Shown: in pieces, positions 1 to 8,203 of the stretch | Layout of the letters: each line of letters begins with the position of its first letter | How positions within the stretch are numbered: the stretch's first letter is position 1 | NCBI GenBank assembly: GCA_003241215.1 | Contig: QFOL01000124.1 | Location: 1 to 10,483, forward strand | Direction of reading: 5' to 3' | Source of the DNA: Agrobacterium fabrum | Lineage (GTDB): Bacteria; Pseudomonadota; Alphaproteobacteria; Rhizobiales; Rhizobiaceae | Length of the DNA stretch: 10,483 nucleotides | The notes under the pieces: model-generated | Seen by the model: the letters and a program-made list of their open reading frames with translations, nothing else | Databases searched by the model: none | What the model was told of the DNA's origin: nothing | Program-made: the position numbers and the translations under genes

Positions 1-391
1 TTTGCCCCGCGTGGGCGTTGGCAGGCAGTTTTTGACTATTGAGAAAATGGACCTTCGCAGCGGGAAGTAATGGCGTTCTCATCCAACGTTTTTCGTCCCG
101 CCGCCCGAGGTTTATAGCGTCCCCGGTGCGCAAATTTATAGGCCTTCCCATGCTCGCAAATTGCCCGAACCGCAGTAGAGTGATGCGTTTATCGAAAATT
201 GGCAAGCAAAAGTTTTCACGGGCTTTTTGTCAGATAAAAAACCTGCGGTAGAATAACACCGTGCAATCGCTATTTTTTCTGCATAAGCGACAATTGATGA
301 AATAATTGCCGTTTGCCGCAGGATTTCACGGCAAAATTTGAATGCCGTACCCGGATTTATGGCAGAACGAGAAAAATAAGTTCTTTTTTCG
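1..391. other. Left-end region without a convincing gene
   Basis: No reading frame here looks like a protein. The longest plus-strand frame, about 70 codons from position 39, encodes an Arg/Ser-rich peptide with no recognisable domain. The stretch from about 180 to 390 is clearly more AT-rich than the flanking genes, as expected for regulatory or intergenic DNA. It contains a promoter-like sequence (227-254). It also contains a short inverted repeat, TCGCT...AGCGA, at about 265-290, and a second one, TTTGCCG (312-318) with CGGCAAA (329-335). Just beyond the stop of the leftward permease, the A/T-rich near-palindrome at about 367-392 could help end that transcript. What lies left of position 1 is unknown. 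Confidence 0.6.
227..254 (+). promoter_or_regulatory. Possible sigma-70-type promoter
   Basis: TTGTCA (227-232) and TAGAAT (249-254) are separated by 16 bases, a good match to the housekeeping -35/-10 pattern. Transcription would start near 261 and head right, towards the 3' end of the leftward permease gene. No protein starts downstream, so if the promoter is real it would make a short non-coding RNA or an antisense transcript. The call rests on pattern matching in an AT-rich stretch, where chance matches are common. Confidence 0.25.
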
Positions 392-1294
392 TCAGTTCGC
401 TCCGGCCATGGATTTTTGCCGCTTCCTGGTCAGTTCCGGCACCAGTTCCACGATGAGGATCGCAACGAAGATTATCAGGCAACCGATGTAACCGGCGCTC
501 GAGATGGTTTCCTTCAGGAAAATCGAGGCCAGCAAAGCGCCGAAAAGCGCCTCCGAGGACAGGAATATCGCTGCCTGCGGCGCAGTGGTGTAGCGCTGGC
601 CGATGACCTGCAGCACAAAGGCGAGGCCGGAGGAAACGAGGCCGACATAGAGGATTTCCGCCAGCGATGCCTCGATGGAGGCCATGCTGATCGGCTCGAA
701 CACCACGCCGATCATGCAACTCAGAAGAGAGCAGACGGCGAACTGGGTGCAGGAAAGCGCCAGCGGCCGTCCGCTTTCGGAAACGAAGCGCCCGGCCAGC
801 GTGATCTGGATCGCCCAGAAGAAAGCGCAGATGATGCTGAGAATGTCGCCCTTTGTCAGCGTCTCGAAGGCGCCGCCGGAGAGCAGGAATATGCCGCCGA
901 GCATCATCAAGGCGCATGGCCAGACGATCCAGTGGGGATGACGGCGGTAAAGCACGACGGCGATGACGGGTACGAAGATGACGTAAAGGCCGGTCAGGAA
1001 GCTGGAATTGGTGACGGTCGTGGTCAAAAGCCCGACCTGCTGGGTGGTGGCGCCGCCGAACAGGGCAAGCCCCACGAGGATGAAGCTGCCGATCTCCGTG
1101 CGCTTCGGCGGCGATTTCAGCGACCGTGTTTCCATGAGCGCGAAAGGCAGCACGGCGATGGCGGCGATGGCGAAACGCAGGCCGACGAACCAGAAAGGGC
1201 CGATCGAGGCCATGGCGGAGGATTGGGCGACAAAGCCGCCTCCCCAGATTGCTGCGGCGAGCAGGAGCAGCATATTGGCCTGAATACGCGTCAT
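392..1294 (-). CDS. DMT superfamily (EamA) transporter
   Basis: This is an inner-membrane permease of the drug/metabolite transporter superfamily, about 300 residues long, the normal size for two tandem EamA units with ten helices. The first unit starts at the N-terminus (WGGGFVAQ near residues 17-24, then GPFWFVGLRFAIA) and ends with the typical helix following TTTVTNSSFLTGLYVIF. The second starts around residue 149 (GDILSIICAFFWAIQ) and ends with the hallmark YTTAPQAAIFLSSEALFGA and FLKE. The tail is short and basic. I prefer the ATG at 1294 because it puts only a few residues before helix 1; an in-frame GTG at 1309 would add five residues. Neither has a strong Shine-Dalgarno sequence. Substrate cannot be told from sequence: family members export amino acids, metabolites or drugs. 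It lies about 150 bases downstream of the small membrane-protein gene on the same strand. Confidence 0.9.
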   Translation of the reverse strand: MTRIQANMLLLLAAAIWGGGFVAQSSAMASIGPFWFVGLRFAIAAIAVLPFALMETRSLKSPPKRTEIGSFILVGLALFGGATTQQVGLLTTTVTNSSFLTGLYVIFVPVIAVVLYRRHPHWIVWPCALMMLGGIFLLSGGAFETLTKGDILSIICAFFWAIQITLAGRFVSESGRPLALSCTQFAVCSLLSCMIGVVFEPISMASIEASLAEILYVGLVSSGLAFVLQVIGQRYTTAPQAAIFLSSEALFGALLASIFLKETISSAGYIGCLIIFVAILIVELVPELTRKRQKSMAGAN

Positions 1295-1448
1295 TGTTGG
1301 CACCAGCACGGCAGGGGCCGGACGATCATTCAGTCACGGCCATGGCAAACAGGGGATTGTCTGAAATGTCGATCCGGCGATGCGGTCGACTGTTCCCGGG
1401 TGCTTTAGCAGCAACATCCCGATGCCGCAAGTCGAGGAGAAGGCTACT

Positions 1449-1760
1449 TTATTTGTAGCGGCGGGCCTCGTCCTTCAGGCTGCGCCGGGTGAGCGTCAGG
1501 CCGCCAATGCCGAGGCCGACAAAGGCTGCGGCCGAGAGGACGATGGTCAGGAGGTGGGGGCCGGCTTTCGTCGTTGCCGCCACCTGCGGGATGGCGGATG
1601 TCTGCAGGGTGTCGATTGCCTCAGCGGCCGCATTGGCGGAGGTGGCGATGCCGGCGGCCATGGTAACGATGACGAGAAAAGCGGCAACGGCCATCCAGAG
1701 GGAAAACAGCGTTCTCTGCGCCCTTAACCTTTCAACCGAAGTCCTGTCGTTGGTAAACAT
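1449..1760 (-). CDS. Small two-helix membrane protein, unknown function
   Basis: This 103-residue protein is not one I recognise. The N-terminus is charged (residues 1-18, several Arg). A hydrophobic helix follows at about 19-42, then an Ala/Thr-rich linker of about 25 residues, a second helix at about 68-88, and a basic tail (TRRSLKDEARRYK). Positive charge at both ends predicts a hairpin with both termini in the cytoplasm and the linker in the periplasm. The first helix ends in an Ala-rich stretch (SANAAAEA) that could be mistaken for a signal-peptidase site. The ATG at 1760 has a plausible ribosome-binding site (AAGAGG about 9 bases upstream). The gene sits between the EAL gene and the DMT permease on the same strand, with gaps of about 150 bases on each side, so a shared operon is possible but not shown. 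Coding status rests on its composition, start signal and fit between neighbours. Confidence 0.65.
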   Translation of the reverse strand: MFTNDRTSVERLRAQRTLFSLWMAVAAFLVIVTMAAGIATSANAAAEAIDTLQTSAIPQVAATTKAGPHLLTIVLSAAAFVGLGIGGLTLTRRSLKDEARRYK

Positions 1761-1906
1761 GGCTGTCGCCTCTTGTCCCTGTTCTTAAAGGATAAAAGAG
1801 GCTTCGAAATGGACGGCTTGGAGACCGAATTCTGGCGTTCCGCGGCATTTATTGCGGCAATATTGTGGCGGAAGCGATTGGAGAGCCCGTTTTGGCCGAT
1901 TTGGCC

Positions 1907-2833
1907 TCAGAGGCCGCGTTTTCCGAAGGTCCGGGTCTGGCGCAGGGGATGTGCGTCATTGGGGCGCTCTTCGCGTGAAAATGACGGTGCGGCACCTCTC
2001 TCCGGCCGGGCGGGAGGGGAGAAATAGGCGCTTCCGAGTTCGGGAAAACGTGTGTCGAAACTGGTCGGTGCGAGTTCGGGTTTTGCCAGAATATAACCCT
2101 GCATCAGGAAGACGCCGAGTTCTTCGCACTGATCCACCTGCCATCCGGTTTCCAGCCCTTCGAATACCGGCTCGATCCCGTCCTCGCGAAACTGGCTGAC
2201 GATGACGCGCAAAAGCGCGGCGCCCGCCGAATTCTGCATGAAGTCGCGCACCCAGCCCGCTTCGAATTTCACGTAGTCGGGCTTGATGAGCTTCACGCGG
2301 TCGATGTCGGAATCGCCGGCGCCGTAATCATCGAGCGCCACGCGGAAACCGATATCATGCATATGGTAAGCGAAGTCGGCGACGATCTGCGTGTCGGAGG
2401 CTTTTTTCTCCGAGATTTCGCAGACGATGCGATCCGCCGTCATGCCGGCCTCGTGGGCCGCAAGCCGCATGCGCTCCACTTCCTGGCGCATCTTGGCCGG
2501 GGTCTGGAACAGGCCCGGATGGAAATTCACGAAGATGCGGGCGCGGGAACGGTTGAGCCTGCCGGTGTTGAGGATGTGAATCGTGCGCAGGATGCTGTCG
2601 ATATTTTCGATGTCTTCAGGCGCCACGAGGGCGAAAAATTCGCCCGGCGTCACCGGCTCGCCATTGCGATGCGGACGCACCAGCCCCTCGAAGGAATCGA
2701 TGTCCAGCATGCCGCTCGGCGTGCGGCGGAAAATGGGCTGCAGGGCCGATTTCAGGTTGAAGCTGCGATAGGCCGTGGACCATGTGCCATCGACCTCGCG
2801 GACAAGACTGGAAAAGATGCTTTTGAGCGCCAT
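1907..2833 (-). CDS. Stand-alone EAL-domain cyclic-di-GMP phosphodiesterase
   Basis: The EAL domain family hydrolyses cyclic-di-GMP to pGpG, lowering the second messenger that controls motility versus biofilm. The domain fills residues about 28-255, with no membrane helix, GGDEF, PAS or REC partner, so the protein is probably cytosolic. Catalytic signatures appear in order: EGL (E49, in place of EAL), N103 in FVNFHP, E139 in EISE, the D168-D169 pair in ALDDYGAG, K189 in YVKFE, E225/E228 in FEGLET, and Q245 in QGYILAKP. All metal- and substrate-binding positions therefore look intact and activity is likely. The last roughly 40 residues (from about 268) are Pro/Arg-rich, fit no domain, and are partly encoded by GC-rich repeat-like DNA. 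The start at 2833 has only a weak GGTTGA ribosome-binding site. It is divergent from aatA across about 210 bases. Confidence 0.92.
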   Translation of the reverse strand: MALKSIFSSLVREVDGTWSTAYRSFNLKSALQPIFRRTPSGMLDIDSFEGLVRPHRNGEPVTPGEFFALVAPEDIENIDSILRTIHILNTGRLNRSRARIFVNFHPGLFQTPAKMRQEVERMRLAAHEAGMTADRIVCEISEKKASDTQIVADFAYHMHDIGFRVALDDYGAGDSDIDRVKLIKPDYVKFEAGWVRDFMQNSAGAALLRVIVSQFREDGIEPVFEGLETGWQVDQCEELGVFLMQGYILAKPELAPTSFDTRFPELGSAYFSPPARPERGAAPSFSREERPNDAHPLRQTRTFGKRGL

Positions 2834-3030
2834 TTTTCAACCAGCTATAGAGACACGACCTCTAGGCTCGTGAATGTAGCGTATCAAGCGTTACTTCCAG
2901 GTTAAGGAAGGTTTAAATTCTCGGTTACCGCAGATAAGCCGGCTTTTGACCTTGAAAGAAGGCCTGTCTTTCGACATAGAAAATGCCGCAGCAGACAAGT
3001 TTTCCATTCTGCCGATGTCAACCCCAATAG

Positions 3031-4245
<1,215 letters not shown>

Positions 4246-4267
4246 TCGGCTGGTACAGTATTGAAAG

Positions 4268-4296
4268 AAGCCCGGCAGCGATGCCGGGCTTTTTTG
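4268..4296 (+). terminator. Rho-independent terminator of aatA
   Basis: A perfect 10-bp stem, AAGCCCGGCA paired with TGCCGGGCTT, closes a GCGA tetraloop (GNRA type) and runs straight into TTTTT. It begins 22 bases after the aatA stop codon. This is a textbook intrinsic terminator for the rightward transcript. Confidence 0.93.
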
Positions 4297-4322
4297 TTCG
4301 GTGGAGTTCTCCGCACACTCCA

Positions 4323-4395
4323 CGTCATCCTCGGGCCTGACCCGAGGATCCACAACCCGGAGCGATGGATCCTCGGGTCAGGCCCGAGGATGACG
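4323..4395. repeat. Large palindromic intergenic repeat (Rhizobiales type)
   Basis: Two perfectly complementary 30-base arms (4323-4352 and 4366-4395) flank a 13-base loop. Each arm is itself a smaller palindrome: ATCCTCGGG (4327-4335) pairs with CCCGAGGAT (4341-4349), and the same in the right arm, so the element can form either one long hairpin or two short ones. Translated in either direction it gives MDPRVRPEDD or WILGSGPRMT, peptides I recognise as a recurring artefact of a dispersed intergenic repeat in Agrobacterium, Rhizobium and other alphaproteobacteria. It lies between the aatA terminator and the 3' end of the convergent antiporter gene. It may act as a transcript-end structure for the antiporter, which shows no other terminator. 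Confidence 0.9.
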
Positions 4396-4454
4396 GAGGA
4401 GAGGTTTCGACGACGCCTTGTCAGGTGCTGGAAATCCAGGCGCGACGCTCGTTT

Positions 4455-5561
4455 TTAAAGCCCCAGAAACAGCAGCATGATGAAGGTGGCGAACAGGATG
4501 AAATGCGTCATTCCTTCAATCGCATTGGTTTCGCCGTCATTGAGATTGATGGCGGCGGCGATGAGGGTGATGAAGACCATGACGGTCTGAACCGGCGTCA
4601 TCGCCATGATGAAAGGCTGGCCGGTATAAAGCGCGATGCCCTCCATGACCGGTACGGTCAAGATCACCGTCGATAGCGACGCGCCCATGGCGATATTGAC
4701 CACGGCCTGCATGCGGTTGCGCAAGGCGGAGCGGAGCGCGGTGAGGATTTCCGGCGATGCCGAGATCGTCGCCACCACCACCGCCATCAGCGCCGGCGGC
4801 GCGCTTGTGCCCTCGAGGCTTTCGCTGAGGAAGGCCGACATGAACTCCGCCAGCACGCCGATCAGCACCACGCCGGCAATGATGAGGCCGATGGAGAGCG
4901 GCACGCTGCCTTCGTCCTCCTCGTCCGCATGGCTGTCCGGCGCCTGACCGGCCGGGTGTGTCTTGCGGGGATAGGCGTAGCTGAAGAAATAGCTGTGCGG
5001 GCCGACCTGCATTTTGAGGAAGAGCGCGTAAAGCGCGATCATCGCGACGATGGTGAAGGCGGAATAGACGTGCCAGCTCTGTTGCGGAATGAATTCCGGC
5101 ACGATCATCGATATGCCCATGGCCGTCAGGATCATCACGCCGTAGGTCTTGCCGGAATCGTCATTATAAGGCTGCTCGCCGTGGCGAAGGCCGCCGAGCA
5201 GGACGGCGAGACCGAGAATGCCGTTGATGTCGATCATCACGGCGGAATAGATCGTGTCGCGCACCAGCGTCGGTGAGCTGGATTCGCTCATGATGATGGC
5301 GAGGATCAGCACTTCCACCGCGACGGCCGAGAGCGTCAGGATCATGGTGCCGTAAGGGTCGCCGACCTTGGTGGCGAGGATTTCGGCGTGATGGGCAACG
5401 CGCATCGAGACGAGAACAATGAGCCCGATGAGTATGATTGCAGCGATGAGCGCCGCCGTTTTTCCGGCTTCGAATATTACATGTTCGGCAAGATAGGCGA
5501 CAATTGCCGCCGGTATCGCCAGCAGCAGCATGCGCTCCTGTTTCAAAATAGAACCCGCCAT
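4455..5561 (-). CDS. Calcium/cation:proton antiporter, ChaA / y4hA family
   Basis: This inner-membrane CaCA-superfamily antiporter has 368 residues and about 11 predicted helices; family members expel Ca2+ (or Na+/K+) in exchange for H+. The two inverted alpha-repeats are visible. Alpha-1 is around residues 56-85 (HHAEILATKVGDPYGTMILT, then E83), with acidic E60, D68 and E83. Alpha-2 is around 265-304 (SASPEILTALRSALRNRMQA then NIAMGASLSTVILTVP), with E271 and N282. The halves are joined by a hydrophilic, acidic cytoplasmic loop (about 196-219, with DSHADEEDE), as in ChaA. The closest named type I recall is the rhizobial 'ionic transporter y4hA'. The start at 5561 has a purine-rich GGGGGAAGGGA ribosome-binding sequence. 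It is convergent with aatA and divergent from the DUF2188-like gene. Ion specificity cannot be read from sequence. Confidence 0.92.
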   Translation of the reverse strand: MAGSILKQERMLLLAIPAAIVAYLAEHVIFEAGKTAALIAAIILIGLIVLVSMRVAHHAEILATKVGDPYGTMILTLSAVAVEVLILAIIMSESSSPTLVRDTIYSAVMIDINGILGLAVLLGGLRHGEQPYNDDSGKTYGVMILTAMGISMIVPEFIPQQSWHVYSAFTIVAMIALYALFLKMQVGPHSYFFSYAYPRKTHPAGQAPDSHADEEDEGSVPLSIGLIIAGVVLIGVLAEFMSAFLSESLEGTSAPPALMAVVVATISASPEILTALRSALRNRMQAVVNIAMGASLSTVILTVPVMEGIALYTGQPFIMAMTPVQTVMVFITLIAAAINLNDGETNAIEGMTHFILFATFIMLLFLGL

Positions 5562-5755
5562 CGATTTCCCTTCCCCCTGATCGGCTCAGGCTGTGACGTA
5601 TCGCCCGTGAGATCAAGCAGGATTTGCGCTTGAATGCTTTTGGTAGGATAGTGGTGTCGCAGGACATGCTGCTCATGCCGCGCTGTCCCATCGGGTGCAA
5701 TGCTTGAAACGCGGTTGTGGTTGCCATGTCGCCTACCGAGACAGGAGGACCATGC

Positions 5756-6022
5756 ATGACCAAAGTGGTATATGAAATCGTCGAGCATGACGGTGGCTTC
5801 GCCTACCGCATGAACGGCGCTTATTCCGAAACATTCCCTTCTTATGCGGATGCCGTCGAGGCTGCGCGCATCGTCGCCGCCGAACAGCAGGTGGGGGGCG
5901 ATGACGAGGAAATCAGCTATCAGGATGAGAGCGGCCACTGGCATGAAGAATACAGCCAGGGCGGCGACCGGCCGGAAGCCGAGGTGGTCGACAAAACAAC
6001 ACAGCAGGCCAGACCGTTTTGA
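5756..6022 (+). CDS. Small DUF2188-like protein
   Basis: This is an 88-residue acidic protein of unknown biochemical role. Its pattern fits DUF2188: a strand pair (VVYEIVEHDGGFAYRMNG), then SETFPSYADAVEAARIVAAE as a strand-turn-helix, then a final strand pair (ISYQDESGHWHEEY), followed by a disordered acidic/polar tail. It has no signal peptide or membrane helix. The start at 5756 is set by a consensus AGGAGG at 5743-5748 with a 7-base spacer; a GTG at 5717 in the same frame would add 13 residues lying upstream of and across that site and is not credible. It is divergent from the antiporter gene, with 194 bases between starts. DUF2188-type proteins are small and are often described only as hypothetical or stress-associated; no function is claimed. 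Confidence 0.82.
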   Translation: MTKVVYEIVEHDGGFAYRMNGAYSETFPSYADAVEAARIVAAEQQVGGDDEEISYQDESGHWHEEYSQGGDRPEAEVVDKTTQQARPF

Positions 6023-6096
6023 TGCGCGATCCGTGGATTTCCAGCAAGACCGAGATCATTTTGCGTATTTCGTCGGTCTCTTCCAGGCAATTGCGC

Positions 6097-6132
6097 ATGC
6101 CGGCCCGCGTGGTATCGATGCGGGATCGGCAT
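6097..6132 (-). terminator. Possible hairpin ending the LysR transcript
   Basis: ATGCCG (6097-6102) pairs with CGGCAT (6127-6132). An inner stem of CCCGC (6104-6108) with GCGGG (6120-6124) closes an 11-base loop. The hairpin touches the stop codon of the leftward LysR gene and faces the convergent DUF2188-like gene. There is no U-run on either side, so it is not a standard intrinsic terminator. A second stem, AGACCGA (6047-6053) with TCGGTCT (6073-6079), lies closer to the DUF2188 stop. Confidence 0.3.
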
Positions 6133-7076
6133 TAGCGCCGTTTCGGCGGAGCGCCCGGATCGGTTTCTTTGAGATGACCCTTAAGGCCTTCGACGAGGGC
6201 GCTGAACACGGCACGACATCGCGGCGAGGTCTTGAGATTTTCATGCATCGCGACCCAGGTGTGGAGCGGGATGTCGATTTTCGGAAGCACCTGAACAAGC
6301 CGGGGGTCCTTGCGCGCTAGGCCGATCTGACAGACGCCGATGCCCGCGCTGGCGCGGATCATGGCAAGCTGGGCGAGATTGCTGTCGGCGCGGATTTCAA
6401 AGGAAATTTCCTCGATATCGGGTATATCAGGATCGAGCGAGCGCATCCGCTGGATGGCCGCCCGGATGAAAGGCGTCTTGCGATCGAAACCGACCATCCG
6501 GTGGTGGTTCAGATCTTCCATGCTTTTCGGGGTGCCGGCTCTTGCCAGATAGTCGCGCGTCGCATGAAATCCCAGACGGAAATTGCCGATATAACGCATG
6601 ACTATCGCATCCTGCTGCGGTTCGGTCATGCGAATGGCGATATCCGCCTCGCGCCTTAAAAGGTCTTCCAGCGTATCGGAGAGCGAAAGCTCGATTTCAA
6701 GCCGTGGGTGGATCTCCTGCATGGCGGCGATGATCGGCGGCAGCATTTCCACGCCGATGATATCACTTGCGCTGATGCGCACCGTGCCTTCGATCTTGCC
6801 GACTTCGCCGGAGGCCGCGCGCATGAGGGCGGCGGTCGTTGCCGCGAGATTTTCCGCGTAGGGGCGGAGCGCAAGCGCTGCTTCCGTCGGCATCAACCCG
6901 TGCGGCGAGCGGATGAACAGCGGAAAGCCGACGGCCTCTTCCAGCGCGCCGATATGACGCCCCGCCGTCGGCTGGGTGATGCCAAGCTCGCGGGCGGCGG
7001 CGGACAGCGAACCGTCGCTCAGCACGCTGAGGAAGGTACGATAGAAATCCCAGCTGATGTCACGGTTTCTCGTCAT
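6132..7076 (-). CDS. LysR-family transcriptional regulator
   Basis: This 314-residue DNA-binding regulator is of normal LysR length. The N-terminal winged helix-turn-helix is clear (residues about 8-67): FYRTFLSVLSDGSLSAAARE, LGITQPTAGRHIGALEEAVG, FPLFIRSPHGLMPTEAAL. A linker helix and a periplasmic-binding-like effector domain follow (about 95-300), beginning GTVRISASDIIGVEMLPP. The frame stays open upstream to about 7316, but that part overlaps the divergent SDR gene and is not LysR-like. I choose ATG 7076 because it fits the family N-terminus; ATG 7103 would add nine residues and neither has a well-spaced Shine-Dalgarno. Divergent orientation to the SDR/DUF6220 pair, with half-sites between them, suggests it controls that operon and itself, as LysR proteins commonly do. 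Its inducer is unknown. Confidence 0.93.
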   Translation of the reverse strand: MTRNRDISWDFYRTFLSVLSDGSLSAAARELGITQPTAGRHIGALEEAVGFPLFIRSPHGLMPTEAALALRPYAENLAATTAALMRAASGEVGKIEGTVRISASDIIGVEMLPPIIAAMQEIHPRLEIELSLSDTLEDLLRREADIAIRMTEPQQDAIVMRYIGNFRLGFHATRDYLARAGTPKSMEDLNHHRMVGFDRKTPFIRAAIQRMRSLDPDIPDIEEISFEIRADSNLAQLAMIRASAGIGVCQIGLARKDPRLVQVLPKIDIPLHTWVAMHENLKTSPRCRAVFSALVEGLKGHLKETDPGAPPKRR

Positions 7077-7103
7077 AAGATTTTGTATAGCTGCTCCACT
7101 CAT

Positions 7104-7140
7104 TTCGATAATTTCGTATATCGCGGAACGGGACGATACT
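7104..7140. promoter_or_regulatory. Divergent promoter / candidate LysR operator
   Basis: The 62 to 89 bases between the two starts hold a dyad, CGATA (7106-7110) N8 TATCG (7119-7123). They also hold tandem TTTCG copies at 7103-7107 and 7112-7116. An 11-bp inverted repeat pairs TTTCGTATATC (7112-7122) with GATATACGAAA (7168-7178). For the rightward SDR gene, GATACT (7135-7140) is a fair -10, while the bases 17 upstream (TTTCGT) are a poor -35 and lie inside the dyad. That arrangement fits an activator-dependent promoter. Assignment to this LysR is inferred from position. Confidence 0.5.
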
Positions 7141-7165
7141 CCAGCCCACAACAAGGAGTACGGCG

Positions 7166-8203
7166 ATGATATACGAAAACAACGCAAATACAGTGCGGAA
7201 TGAACGGCCTCTGGCCCTGATTTTGGGGGTGAATGGCGGTGTCGGCAGTCAGGTCTCCAGAATGCTGCATCAACGGGGATGGCGGGTGAGGGCGATGACG
7301 CGCCAGCGGGGGTCAATGGGCGCTACGGACGGCGTCGAACGAGTGACCGGGGACGCCATGAACCGGCAGGATGTGATGGATGCGGCAAAAGGCGCGAGCC
7401 TCATCGTCCATGCGGTCAATCCTCCCGGATATCGCAACTGGGAAAGCCAGGTGCTGCCGATGCTCGACAATACCATCGCCGCCGCCGAGGTCTGCGGGGC
7501 GAGGATCGTCTTTCCGGGCAGCGTGTACAATTTCGGCCCGGACGCCTTTCCGCTTCTGACGGAAGACAGCCCGCAAAAGCCTTTTACCCGCAAGGGTGCA
7601 TTGCGTGTGGAGATGGAGCGGCGGCTGAAAATGGCGTCGATGCGCGGCGTGCCAGTGCTGATTGTCCGCGCCGGGGATTTCTTTGGGCCGGACGCGAGAA
7701 ACAACTGGTTTTCGCAGATGCTGGTGAAGCCCGGAAAGCCGGTCCGGAGTGTCCAGAATCCCGCTGCGCCCTATGCCGGGCATCAATGGGCCTATCTGCC
7801 GGATGTCGCCGAGACCATTGGCCGGCTGCTGGACCGCGCAGGCGAGCTTCCGGCTTTCGCCGTCTATCACATGGAAGGTTTCTGGGATTTCGACGGGCTG
7901 CAACTGGTTGAAGCCATCGAGCGGGTTGTCGGGCGTCCGGTCAAGAGGCGGCAGCTATCCTGGTCGGGCATCAAATTGGCCGCTCCCTTCGTTCCCCTGT
8001 TCCGCGAAGTGCTGGAAATGCAATATCTCTGGCAGATGCCGATCCGGATGAGCAATCGCAGGCTGACGGATTTTCTCGGAACGGAACCCAGAACACCGAT
8101 CGACATCGCGGTAGCGACGACGCTTGCGAGCCTCGGCTGCCTTGAACAGAGGCCGCAGCCGTCGAGCCTTCCGCATCCGGCCGATGCCGGGGGCAGGGTG
8201 TGA
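7166..8203 (+). CDS. Atypical SDR / NAD(P)-dependent epimerase-like protein
   Basis: This 345-residue protein has an extended/atypical short-chain dehydrogenase fold. The Rossmann start is clear: LALILGVNGGVGSQV (residues 16-30) carries GxxGxxG (G21, G24, G27), with R43 and R46 after the second strand suggesting NADP(H) preference. FPGSVYNFGP (117-125) matches the strand with the catalytic Ser/Thr. At the usual YxxxK site the sequence is K143-G-A-L-R147, so the standard catalytic Tyr and Lys are missing. FVNFHP-type or membrane motifs are absent; it should be cytosolic. The ATG at 7166 has AAGGAG at 7153-7158 with a 7-base spacer. It is divergent from the LysR gene and overlaps the next gene by one base. 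Related proteins are annotated NAD(P)H-binding or epimerase; substrate and even catalysis are open. Confidence 0.88.
   Translation: MIYENNANTVRNERPLALILGVNGGVGSQVSRMLHQRGWRVRAMTRQRGSMGATDGVERVTGDAMNRQDVMDAAKGASLIVHAVNPPGYRNWESQVLPMLDNTIAAAEVCGARIVFPGSVYNFGPDAFPLLTEDSPQKPFTRKGALRVEMERRLKMASMRGVPVLIVRAGDFFGPDARNNWFSQMLVKPGKPVRSVQNPAAPYAGHQWAYLPDVAETIGRLLDRAGELPAFAVYHMEGFWDFDGLQLVEAIERVVGRPVKRRQLSWSGIKLAAPFVPLFREVLEMQYLWQMPIRMSNRRLTDFLGTEPRTPIDIAVATTLASLGCLEQRPQPSSLPHPADAGGRV

Noticed and set aside
39..251. 70-codon plus-strand frame near the left edge
   Set aside because: No ribosome-binding site or domain is visible, and the Arg/Ser-rich composition is typical of translated intergenic DNA.
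416..1408. Plus-strand open frame of 330 codons opposite the DMT permease
   Set aside because: The product is Gly/Asp/Glu/Arg-rich and domain-free, while the opposite strand encodes an evident ten-helix transporter.
4323..4395. CRISPR repeat or insertion-sequence end
   Set aside because: There is a single inverted pair, no regularly spaced direct repeats, no transposase frame and no target-site duplication visible.
5543..5944. 133-codon minus-strand frame between the antiporter and the DUF2188-like gene
   Set aside because: It overlaps both real genes' starts in other frames and has no recognisable domain.
7077..7316. N-terminal extension of the LysR frame up to 7316
   Set aside because: The extra 80 residues overlap the divergent SDR gene and its promoter and have no similarity to LysR N-termini; family length is met from 7076.
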